Shown: positions 56,736 to 64,000 of the stretch, piece after piece | Position numbering within the stretch: position 1 is the stretch's first letter | Layout: each line of letters begins with the position of its first letter | NCBI RefSeq assembly: GCF_004116405.1 | Contig: NZ_SDIC01000005.1 | Coordinates: forward strand, 357,580 to 421,579 | From: Halegenticoccus tardaugens | GTDB lineage: Archaea; Halobacteriota; Halobacteria; Halobacteriales; Haloferacaceae | Reading direction: 5' to 3' | DNA: 64,000 nt | The notes under the pieces: generated by a model | The model's input: the letters and a program-made list of their open reading frames with translations, nothing else | What the model was told of the DNA's origin: nothing | The model's database searches: none | Program-made: the position numbers and the translations under genes

Positions 56736-57934
56736 GGAAGTATCTGTAGCAGTCGATCTATCTCACCACGAACTTCTGAAACACAAGCTTCGGTAAATGA
56801 TGCTAACACCTCCCTTCCTGCTTCAGTTCGTCCTTCGTCATACAGTTCGCGGGCTTTCTCCTCTCTATTAATGGCTTGGTGGCGGAACTTTGATTCTAAC
56901 TCGTCGAATCGACTTCGGACTATTTTCTGGTTCATTTTAAAGTCCCGGCCGTAATCATCACCTTTTATGGATTCTAGAAATTGTTTGAATTCCCACCAGT
57001 ACGACCCATCTTCGGCTTCGTCTTCGGCGACCTTGGTCGGATGCACTATCTCTCGGGTCGCCGTTCCGGCGTTCGAAACCACTGCAGGGACGGTTCCACT
57101 TTCGATGTAAAATGGAACATAAACGCCGATGCAGGGAGGTCCGGGCGTCCACCACATTTTCGTAAAATCGGTATTGTTCGCTGGCAACTCGAAAATTGCC
57201 GAACTGACGCTATCACCCCATGTGAACTTTGCCGGTGATGAGTGCATACAGATCGTCAGGAAATCCGGTAGCGCTGCGTTGAATTTTGGCCCGTCGAGAA
57301 ACGTCTCTTCGTAGTGATCTCTGAGGATTCGTTGCATCGACCCAATATCAAAATCGTCATCGTCAGTGAACCTGTCCAGTAATTGCTGTGAACGTCTGTA
57401 CCTGATACGGGAGACCTGAAGAGCAGTCTCGTGATCAGTATACGCATCAGCAAAATCGAACGGCTCCCGTTCTTCTGGCCACCAATCATGCGATATCGCG
57501 TTGGCGATCAAATCGTCGGAGCCTTTCGTCCACGAGTGACGAATCGATAATTCGTTCGATATCGAGTCCGACCCGGTCGAAATTTGTTTTGCTGCCCATC
57601 GCCGACCGGCCGTTTCTAGAATCCACGCCTCATCCGTGTCGGCGATAAGATACGAGTTATCGTATGCGCCGTCCTCGACATCCGCACCCGCGACTGCCGA
57701 ACCGAACTGTCCGTACTCTTCGAGTAAACTGCTGATAACATCGACCGCTTCCTCGGCTGTTTTCGCTCGCTCGAGGCCAAGGCGGACATACTCCATCCCT
57801 AAAATTCCCTTTTCAAGCGGTTCACCGCGATCAGTAGCGTTGAGTGCCTCCTTCCAGGGTTTCGTAAAGACGGCTTCGTTTCCGATAACGACATCGTGCT
57901 CATTGATCCCCAATTCATAGCCCCAACACCAGTG
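56729..57934 (-). pseudogene. Secernin/C69-family peptidase, C-terminal part
   Basis: About 400 residues starting HWCWGYELGINEHDVVIGNEAVFTK, the segment that follows the catalytic region in C69 peptidases (dipeptidase/secernin family). Later motifs include NSYLIADTDEAWILETAGRRWAA and AISHDWWPEEREPFDFADAY. Its frame is open into the TnpB element, where MWEAPSFTTGR and a spurious start come from the transposon end. The nucleophilic Cys is on the other fragment (59516-59739). It is the larger part of a gene cut by a TnpB element. C69 enzymes hydrolyse dipeptides or amide bonds. Confidence 0.85.
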
Positions 57935-57987
57935 TGACATCCTCCCCGTCGTAAATGACGGGGCTTCCCACACGGTGGGAATACCAG

Positions 57988-59262
57988 TTAGTCGTCGCTG
58001 GCAGTGGGTTTCGACTCTTGAAACGTTGTGAGTGTCATCTGCGAGGGTATCTTGCTCTGCTCACACTGAGTCGTGGCCGTGTCACAACGGCTCCCGTCCT
58101 GTGGCGAGTCATCGTCTACCTGTTTCACTGGTAGACTCTTTCCCCACGGGTCTACGCGACGTGCGATGTTCGCACTTGCGTTAATATCCGCTTGGAACGT
58201 CGATACGTGGCACACGGGGTTCTTGCACTTAAACTCGGCCTGTCGAGGCCGATACCCGATGTGTTTGCACGAGTGGCACGTTTTGCTCGTGTACTGCGGG
58301 TGGATGTATCGAACCAGGATGCCCACATCCTTTGCCTTGTCCTCGATACGTCCCTGCAACCGAGCGAAGACCCACGAGTGCAGGCGTCGATTCATATACT
58401 TCCCGTAGTCCAGCGACTCACGGATGTACGCCAAGTCCTCCATCACGATGACGGGATTCTCGAACTGACGGGCGTACTCCACAGACTCACGAGAAGCCTT
58501 CTCGATAATGTCTGTGAGTCGGTTCTGGTAGTACGAAAAGCGTTCCTCGATACGCCACTCGGAAGCGTCTCGCTCTTGGAGTCGCTTGAGTGTCGTGAAC
58601 ATCTCTTTGCGGATTCGCTTGGCTTCCTTCCCGTTGATTAACAGCGGTTTCGTGGGAGTGTCGTGTTGGAGGGCACAGCCCGCGACCAACATCGACTCAC
58701 CAATATCGAATCCAACCCGAGTCGGATTCTCAGGAAGTTCAGAGGTCTCCTCGATTTCGTATTCGACGGTAACGTGGAGCGTCCACGTCTTCCGGTGTCT
58801 CTGCAAGCGAAGTTCTCCCACTTTCGTACTCGACTCCTCATCGAGCAGGTCGTCCCACAATTCTTGCTGGTCTGGATTCAATCGGAGTGGTATCCAGAAG
58901 TTGGTTCCGCGACCGGGTTGCGGAACGTTCCAACAGATTTCGTACTCACGCGAGGGGTCGCGGTCGAACTTCCCGGCCCGATTCACGAACCTGAGCGGAT
59001 GTTTGTCGTCCAACTCTTTGGCGTTGTACGTCTTGTGGAGTTTTGGGACGTAGGATTTGAGGGCGTCTTTCGCTTGGTACGGCAGGTTGTACGGTGTCAC
59101 CACGTCGTTCGTGGCACTCATCGACGTACAGTCTTGCTCGAAAGCGTCTTCGAGTGCGTCTCGGTATTCAAACAGCGTTTGCTGGAGGCGTTGCTCTTTG
59201 CACCGCGTTGGCGGTGCGAGCGTGGCTTCCAGCGTCTTATTCGCTGTCGTCGTCTGGCACAT
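57988..59262 (-). CDS. tnpB: TnpB, RNA-guided DNA endonuclease
   Basis: A 424-residue TnpB of a different lineage. All catalytic residues are present: Asp186 in VGFDIGES, Glu275 in IVMEDLAYI, a zinc ribbon CHSC/CKNPVC and Asp in QADINASANIARR. The N-terminal helical domain has LEATLAPPTRCKEQ. The start overlaps the end of the upstream RHH gene by 26 bp, so an internal start is possible. Coding appears intact; this copy is recent, since the host gene on both sides is still readable. Confidence 0.92.
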   Translation of the reverse strand: MCQTTTANKTLEATLAPPTRCKEQRLQQTLFEYRDALEDAFEQDCTSMSATNDVVTPYNLPYQAKDALKSYVPKLHKTYNAKELDDKHPLRFVNRAGKFDRDPSREYEICWNVPQPGRGTNFWIPLRLNPDQQELWDDLLDEESSTKVGELRLQRHRKTWTLHVTVEYEIEETSELPENPTRVGFDIGESMLVAGCALQHDTPTKPLLINGKEAKRIRKEMFTTLKRLQERDASEWRIEERFSYYQNRLTDIIEKASRESVEYARQFENPVIVMEDLAYIRESLDYGKYMNRRLHSWVFARLQGRIEDKAKDVGILVRYIHPQYTSKTCHSCKHIGYRPRQAEFKCKNPVCHVSTFQADINASANIARRVDPWGKSLPVKQVDDDSPQDGSRCDTATTQCEQSKIPSQMTLTTFQESKPTASDD

Positions 59263-59398
59263 CGTAGCCTTCGGATTCGAGTCCTTTGCGGAGGAGTTCA
59301 GGGTACGCTCGTGAGTGGCGTATCCCGTTGTCGCGGGCGTATTGCTTCACGGCTTCGTGAAGTGGCCCGCCTCGCTCCATATCGAAATCGGCTCTCAT
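59237..59398 (-). CDS. Small RHH-like protein upstream of tnpB
   Basis: A 53-residue protein from ATG at 59398: MRADFDMERGGPLHEAVKQY, then RHSRAYPELLRKGLESEGYD. Strand then helix-turn-helix-like pattern; RHH fold likely but weaker than for 18309 and 37733. It overlaps tnpB by 26 bp in another frame, so the two are co-expressed. Confidence 0.6.
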   Translation of the reverse strand: MRADFDMERGGPLHEAVKQYARDNGIRHSRAYPELLRKGLESEGYDVPDDDSE

Positions 59399-59515
59399 CC
59401 ACCAAAACGTAAGAAGTAGCGTAAGTTAAAGATGACCGTCGGCATTCGGGGCGAGTCTCAGACCGTGGTTAGTTCAGCAGTTGTCGGATTCCCTCCCGCC
59501 GTGAACGGCGGGATT

Positions 59516-59739
59516 CCTTCCTTGTAGGAAGACGTTTCTGGTGGCTGTGAGAGTTCGCAGTTTGCGAGCTGTAAAGTTGCATCTGAAGGCGGATACTTCG
59601 CATCTCCGTAGACAATCGGTTGACACTCAAACGGAGGTCGATCGCTATTCTTTCCAAAAATCAGATTCCCTGAGCTTGTTACGTCAGATAGTACAACCGC
59701 GTTATCACAGCTTCGTGGAATATTCATGGATTTAGTCAT
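59516..59739 (-). pseudogene. Secernin/C69-family peptidase, N-terminal part
   Basis: The minus strand from the ATG at 59739 reads MTKSMNIPRSCDNAVVLSD, then NLIFGKNSDRPPFECQPIVY and YPPSDATLQLANCELSQPPET. The Cys in SCDN is the processed N-terminal nucleophile of C69 peptidases. FGKNSDRPP is the best conserved motif of secernins. The frame ends in the transposon left end. Joined across the element with the C-terminal part it makes a plausible 480-residue enzyme, perhaps missing a few codons at the junction. Confidence 0.8.
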
Positions 59740-60064
59740 CGATTCAGAGTAGACTACTGGAAATAGGGTATAAATCCTTGCGGTGTGTATCCCTTCCACA
59801 TACTTCATTGTATGTCAAGATCTTGTTCGTAGACTTAACTAATTTAACATGCAGTTTAGTGTAGACGGTGCGCTAAACGCGATTGCCGGCCAGAGCGCCT
59901 AGGTTTGAGTCCGGTAAGCGTTGCGACGAGTTGGACCCAGATCTCTCAGCAAGACGTACCGTTTTCTGGAATGATCATGTAAGTGGGCTAATGACCGTTA
60001 TCGTTAGAGTGTTCTGATAACCAGTTGAAGAAACGCATTTATATTGCGGCTATTACTTTCGTGT
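59740..60064. other. Intergenic stretch
   Basis: No gene seen. It contains two divergent promoters, for the secernin-like gene and the epimerase; TTTATATTGCGG at 60037-60048 is the epimerase TATA candidate. Confidence 0.5.
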
Positions 60065-60994
60065 ATGGATCATTCAGATAAGCAAATACTCGTTACCGGC
60101 GGTGCGGGCCTCGTTGGATCACATCTAGCCAAGTTGCTTGGTTCCGATAATCACGTCCGCGTCGCCGACGACCTCTCGAAGGGCGACCGCGAGCGCGTCC
60201 CCAACGGGGTCGAGTTCGTCCGCGCCGACATGACCGATCCCGCCGCCGTCGCGGAGGCGATCACCGAGGACCTCGACGTCGTCTTCCACTTCGCCGCCTA
60301 CACCGACACCAACTACGCGAACCCGCGCCAGCTGTTCGAGGAGAACACGGAGATGACCTACAACGTCCTCGAACGCATGGACGAGGTCGGCGTCGACAAG
60401 CTCGCGTTCACCTCGTCATCGACCATCTACGGCGAAGCGCCCCGTCCGACACCCGAGGATTACGCACCCCTCGCACCGATCAGCGAGTACGGAGCGTCGA
60501 AGCTGGCCGACGAGGGGCTCGTCTCCACGTACGCCCACTCGTACGACTTCACCGCGTGGGTGTTCCGCTTCGCCAACATCGTGGGGCCGCACCAGCGTGG
60601 CAACGTGATCCCCGACTTCATTGAGAAACTGCTCGACGATCCGGAACGGCTCGAAATCCTCGGCGACGGCCGCCAGGAAAAGTCCTACCTGCACGTCGAC
60701 GACTGCGTGGACGCGATGCGACACGTGGTCGAACACGCCGACGCGGACCTGAACGTGTACAACCTGGGTACGCGGACGACGACGTCGGTGACGCGCATCG
60801 CCGACATCGTCTCGGAGGAGCTGGGTCTCGACCCCGAGTACGAGTACACGGGCGGCGAGCGTGGCTGGACGGGCGACGTGCCCAAGATGCGCCTGTCGAT
60901 CGAGAAGCTCTCGGCGCTCGGGTGGGAGCCGCCGACGTCGAGCGACGAGGCGGTCGCGCGGGCGACGCGGGATCTCGCAGACGAGTTGAGGTGA
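60065..60994 (+). CDS. NAD-dependent NDP-sugar epimerase/dehydratase
   Basis: A 309-residue extended short-chain dehydrogenase from ATG at 60065. The Rossmann motif is GGAGLVGSHLAKLL, the catalytic Tyr-x-x-x-Lys is YGASK, preceded by SSSTIYGEA, and the protein has RFANIVGPHQRGNVI and DGRQEKSYLHVDD. It resembles UDP-glucose 4-epimerases used for surface glycan sugars. The upstream Met at 60044 adds 7 residues and is less likely. A remnant of another gene is fused in a shifted frame at its 3' end. Confidence 0.93.
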   Translation: MDHSDKQILVTGGAGLVGSHLAKLLGSDNHVRVADDLSKGDRERVPNGVEFVRADMTDPAAVAEAITEDLDVVFHFAAYTDTNYANPRQLFEENTEMTYNVLERMDEVGVDKLAFTSSSTIYGEAPRPTPEDYAPLAPISEYGASKLADEGLVSTYAHSYDFTAWVFRFANIVGPHQRGNVIPDFIEKLLDDPERLEILGDGRQEKSYLHVDDCVDAMRHVVEHADADLNVYNLGTRTTTSVTRIADIVSEELGLDPEYEYTGGERGWTGDVPKMRLSIEKLSALGWEPPTSSDEAVARATRDLADELR

Positions 60995-61343
60995 GCGAGT
61001 CGCCGAGACCGCGTTCGACCCGGATTCCTACGAACCTCGACTACTTCGTGGACTGCTCGACGCTGGACGATACTCGGACTCGGTGACAGCGGTCCGACTC
61101 GACATTCGGTGGTTCACGACTGGTGATTTCTCGGTCCACTACGTCGAAGAACACGAGGACGAAGAACTCTGGGAGTGTCGCTGGGACCGGCACCCGAACA
61201 CGCACAACACCCGGTTGCACTTTCACAAGCCACCGTTTGCCACCGAAATCACTGACCTCGAACTCCCGTCGCTCCATCCACTCGAAGTATACTCCACCGT
61301 CCTCACAGCAATAGAGCAACGGGTAGAGACACTTTGGCCCTAA
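60990..61343 (+). pseudogene. N-terminally truncated haloarchaeal protein
   Basis: The frame opens at the stop of the epimerase and reads GERVAETAFDPDSYEPRLLRG, then LDIRWFTTGDFSVHYVEEHED and WECRWDRHPNTHNTRLHFHKPP. The RWFTTGDFSxHY and WECRWDRHPNxHN motifs belong to a haloarchaeal family of unknown function (small, possibly toxin-like). There is no usable start codon before a GTC-rich stretch; ATG-like start inside at 61083 would delete the first strand. It probably lost its N-terminus on joining the epimerase gene. Confidence 0.6.
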
Positions 61344-61608
61344 TAAGTTCTGAGGAACAGTCGAGAGACACCTGAAGACCTCAATGAGTACAGTAGATGT
61401 GCAATAGCAGCGCTATCGTGACACGACAGCCCTGAGATTCGAGCCATTAGTATACACAGATATATATCAAGTAAACATAGAAGCCGTGTCGGCGTTCGCA
61501 AGTATAGGATACGCGCTTGATTCTCTACGAAGGTTCTCACCAATCCCCCTTCGTATACCCAATATAAAAACAACTATACCAGTAGAGACAGATAGTGGTA
61601 TTACCGAA
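61344..61608. promoter_or_regulatory. Fic gene upstream region
   Basis: TATACACAGATATATATC at 61449-61466 contains TATA-like boxes for the Fic gene. No gene. Confidence 0.4.
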
Positions 61609-62754
61609 ATGCCCACGAAAGAGCTTCCCGATAGTGCACCGGGAAAATACGTCCCTTATCATCCGAATCCATACTATTCACCGGAGTCGCTCCCAATAGA
61701 GCCGAAGCTCGAACTTTCCGAACAGACGCACGATCTGGTGGCCGATGCCGCGTATCAAATCGGTCGTGTTGATGGCATCAGTTCGACGGTCGACTTCTCA
61801 GCAGTTCTTTACACCTCTCTCATTCGTATCGAGGCCGTCGAATCCGCACGTATCGAAGGTGCAGACGTCGCGTATCAAGACGTCGAAGCGTACCACACAA
61901 AGCACCCTGCAGGCGGGGCTGACACGAAAATCGAGAAAGACCTGAAAGAAGCCCTCAACTACGAGACTGCGCTCACGTATGGGCTCGACAGAATCGAGAG
62001 CGGAGCGTCGATAACGCTCTCGCTCATCAAAGAACTTCATTCGATGCTGCTCGAAGATGTCCGGACCGAGGGCGACGTCGTCGGGGACTTCCGCGACCGT
62101 ATGGTTCATCTCACGAGCCCACAGCCAGGACAGAGTCCGTTCGTCCCACCGACTCTAGAGGGACTCACTGGACTCATGCACTCACTCGAGTCGTACATTC
62201 AGATGGATGGACAGTACCATCCGCTCATCGACGCCGCCATCATCCACTATTTTTTTGAGACAGTTCACCCCTTCTCGGATGGGAACGGTCGACTCGGTCG
62301 ACTACTCATTATTCTGTATTTGACGAGCGAAGGGTACCTCGAAAGTCCGTATATCTACCCGAGCGCGTACTTCAATCGTCACAAGGTCGAGTACGTCGAG
62401 CAGATGCGTGCGGTGAGTGAGAAAGGGGCATGGAACGCGTGGCTCACGTTCTTCCTCGAAGGACTCCGAAGTCAAGCCGAAACGTCGTACGACCGGACTC
62501 ACCGACTCCGTGATCTCCAAGAGCGCTACGAGAAGGAGTACCCAGGCAGCACAACTACAGATACGTTCGCTCGGCAGTTACTCCAGTATCCGTATTTCAC
62601 GGCACCAGACCTTATGGAGTATCTCGACGTCTCACGTCGGACTGCCTACAAGGTCGTCGACGACCTCGAATCGGATGGCCTCATCAAGGAAGTGACCGGC
62701 AAAGAACGTGGGAAGGAGTACAAAGCAGTCGAGGTGTTCGACATCCTCGAATGA
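61609..62754 (+). CDS. Fic-domain AMP-transferase with wHTH
   Basis: About 381 residues from ATG at 61609. The catalytic loop HPFSDGNGRLGR is near residues 220-231 (from this start). An inhibitory helix motif SARIEG near 79-84 (S/T-x-x-x-E-G/N) in the N-terminal part makes it a self-inhibited class II Fic protein. A C-terminal winged helix (LQYPYFTAPDLMEYLDVSRRTAYKVVDDLESDGLIKEV, split by eye) is likely DNA-binding or regulatory. It transfers AMP or another group to target Ser/Thr/Tyr. Its TGA overlaps the next gene's ATG by 3 bases. Confidence 0.92.
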   Translation: MPTKELPDSAPGKYVPYHPNPYYSPESLPIEPKLELSEQTHDLVADAAYQIGRVDGISSTVDFSAVLYTSLIRIEAVESARIEGADVAYQDVEAYHTKHPAGGADTKIEKDLKEALNYETALTYGLDRIESGASITLSLIKELHSMLLEDVRTEGDVVGDFRDRMVHLTSPQPGQSPFVPPTLEGLTGLMHSLESYIQMDGQYHPLIDAAIIHYFFETVHPFSDGNGRLGRLLIILYLTSEGYLESPYIYPSAYFNRHKVEYVEQMRAVSEKGAWNAWLTFFLEGLRSQAETSYDRTHRLRDLQERYEKEYPGSTTTDTFARQLLQYPYFTAPDLMEYLDVSRRTAYKVVDDLESDGLIKEVTGKERGKEYKAVEVFDILE

Positions 62755-63308
62755 CAGTGGAGCAAGGCGATATTCGTGACTTATGCACCGATGCCGTATT
62801 CGAGCGCGGAGAGAACTATTACAGAGAGGGCCGAATCCGGGATCGTACACGCGTCGGAGGTCCGATAACTGCGACAGTATAGGGCTCGAAGCTATACGAC
62901 CTAATGCTCTCACTTTCCGCATCCGATTTCGACGCCAGTTGTAGCTGTCCGTACGACGGAGCAGGTGCATGCAAGCACGTCGCGGTCTTGCTCTCACTCG
63001 CTGACGAGATGCCACCCGATGAGAGAAAACAGGTCGACGCCGTCCTCCGAGGTATCGACGAGGACGGCCTCCACAGCTTCGTTCGCGACGAACTGGCTCA
63101 CAACAGGAGGATGCTCGACCGATTTCTCGCTCGGTTCGGCACCGAACCGGGAAAGCCCTACACTGAATATCAAAAGGACGTCGACGACTTGTTCGAAGAA
63201 CATACCGACCAGTACCCCGTTATTGTTGACGCGATTGACTTCAGCCAGTTCACGGACGTTGGGGAACACTACCGCTCGCTTCGCTCGCGCTTGAGGACGG
63301 AGAATTAG
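62751..63308 (+). pseudogene. SWIM zinc-finger protein interrupted by an amber codon
   Basis: The ATG at 62751 overlaps the Fic stop. The frame reads MTVEQGDIRDLCTDAVFERG, then RDRTRVGGPITATV, TAG at 62880-62882, then GSKLYDLMLSLSASDFDASCSC, PYDGAGACKHVAVLLSL. CxCx(n)CxH is the SWIM zinc-binding motif, and both halves are in the same phase. Relatives have V-(Q/R)-G-S at this position, so CAG to TAG is the simplest lesion. The downstream frame could restart at 62904, giving 134 residues with the SWIM motif intact. Confidence 0.75.
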
Positions 63309-63323
63309 CGCCCTGAACCGTCG

Positions 63324-63754
63324 TTAAAGCGGCATTTCGTTGAAGAACCGACGCTGGAGGTGTTCGTACAGCGCGCCGCACGTCGGACAGCGAACAATGA
63401 TCAGGTACTCCGTCTCTATCTCGAAGAGGGGACGTCCCACGTCGTCGCACTCCCGACAGATCCAACTTCTTGTCTGCGCTAACGGCGTGACCAGCTCCGC
63501 CTTGACGAGCTGGTACACTTCGCCGTCTTCGACGAGTTCACGGAGGGTTCGGGTATCCTCGTGGGACGGGTTAGCCGGTGCGTCGAACGGGACGATGGAG
63601 AGGTCGCCGGTACGTCCAGTCACCCAGATACCGTCCTCGGTTACGTTCTCGACTTGGAGTGATGCTCGTAGACGAGATCGATCGCCGGGATCTCGTAGAC
63701 GTTCCCCTGTTCGAACTCCTCAACGAGGTGGATCACCCGTCTGTTGGTGGTCAT
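63324..63754 (-). pseudogene. Frameshifted haloarchaeal zinc-ribbon protein
   Basis: The minus strand opens MTTNRRVIHLVEEFEQGNVY, EIPAIDLVYEH in one frame. The frame then shifts near 63668 and continues ASLQVENVTEDGIWVTGRTG, then SWICRECDDVGRPLFEIETEY and RCPTCGALYEHLQ. C-x-x-C (CREC, CPTC) forms a zinc ribbon. The DNA at the junction looks as if four bases (ACGC-like) were lost from a G-A-G-C-A-C repeat. The 3' part alone would start at 63623 (99 residues). Function unknown. Confidence 0.65.
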
Positions 63755-63918
63755 GTCTCTCTCCAGCGCTTCGAAGCGCAGTCCCCGCCTCTGACTTGCA
63801 CAGAATGTCAGCGTCGTACTGAACGGGGTGGAAGTCGGATTCGACTCACGCCGCGCGAGCGGATTCCGACGCGTTCGCCGGTTCTGCCGTATCTGGTTTT
63901 CGATCGGAGGGTGCCGTA

Positions 63919-64000
63919 TCAGTTACCGGTCTCCTCGACCTCGACGAGGTCGCCGTCACCTTCGACTTGGAAGCCGTCGCGGCCTTCGACATCAAGCTGG
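63919..64000 (-). CDS. C-terminal end of an acidic protein, cut by the window edge
   Basis: The minus-strand frame from the window end reads LDVEGRDGFQVEGDGDLVEV and ends with EETGN and TGA at 63919-63921. Acidic C-terminal tail. Identity unknown. Confidence 0.5.
   Translation of the reverse strand, partial: QLDVEGRDGFQVEGDGDLVEVEETGN

Larger units (their letters stand above)
57935..59515 (-). mobile_element. TnpB element inserted in the secernin-like gene
   Basis: Minus orientation. The right end is CCCCGTCATTTACGACGGGG plus AGGATGTCA at 57935-57970, touching the host reading frame. The left end is CCCGCCGTTCACGGCGGG at 59488-59505, also touching the host frame. It carries a 53-residue RHH gene and tnpB. 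The minus-strand bases below 57935 (host gene sequence) would be copied into the omega RNA as guide. Confidence 0.8.

Noticed and set aside
59880..59950. A tRNA-like segment (GGTTTGAGTCC-type T-arm).
   Set aside because: No acceptor pairing or anticodon stem can be drawn. I found no convincing tRNA or rRNA gene anywhere in the window.

Overview
This window is from a haloarchaeon (class Halobacteria). The evidence is high-GC coding regions with acidic, Lys-poor proteins, twin-arginine signal peptides, an Orc1/Cdc6 initiator, Bat-type and PadR-type regulators, TRAM and zinc-ribbon miniproteins, and dense IS200/IS605 (IS1341-type) TnpB elements. An orc gene with its own repeat array, a parA operon with iterons, a tyrosine recombinase, an ArdC-like gene and many decayed genes point to a secondary replicon (megaplasmid or mini-chromosome) or an IS-rich island. 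The sequence alone does not say which.

Layout. 1-1.6 kb: TnpB element whose tnpB carries an amber stop. 1.6-4.2 kb: a replication-origin candidate, orc1/cdc6 flanked by nine copies of a 20-bp repeat. 4.2-11.6 kb: antiporter fragment, an intact TnpB element with a small ribbon-helix-helix (RHH) gene, a dead GGGP synthase gene, a cation/proton antiporter, a decayed TnpB element and two tnpB-less relics. 11.8-15.5 kb: a compact GC-rich operon (RuBisCO-like protein, DUF1537 sugar-acid kinase, ApnO-like dehydrogenase) that reads as D-apionate catabolism. 16-18.5 kb: a relic, then a TnpB family that lacks the RuvC-II glutamate and has a divergent RHH gene. 18.5-25.4 kb: parA and partner, 13-bp iterons, ArdC relic, TRAM protein, a second set of origin-box-like repeats, DUF6610 protein and an AbiE-like toxin/antitoxin pair. 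25.5-35.8 kb: patatin, PadR regulators, a secreted penicillin-acylase-like enzyme, an amidase fragment and an integrase. 35.8-38.7 kb: relic, a second E-less TnpB/RHH element, and a third inverted-repeat cluster around an AT-rich core. 39-41.7 kb: Bat-type regulator and a Tat-exported beta-helix protein. 42.5-53.6 kb: a large ABC export cluster (two giant FtsX-type permeases, one ATPase, one polytopic GT-C-like protein) divergent from a DUF4129-type membrane protein. 54-64 kb: a second Tat beta-helix protein, two relics, a secernin (C69) gene split by a TnpB element, an NDP-sugar epimerase, a Fic protein and several decayed genes.

Three themes stand out. First, two genes and two pseudogenes have decayed through single in-frame stop codons, several at tryptophan codons. 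Second, four kinds of TnpB element occur together with tnpB-less, RNA-scaffold-only derivatives, and four of them have a 40-53-residue RHH-like partner at the 5' side. Third, there are three separate inverted-repeat clusters with origin-like architecture, only one of them beside an orc gene. Boundaries of mobile elements are estimates from terminal hairpins. Nothing here has been checked against a database.
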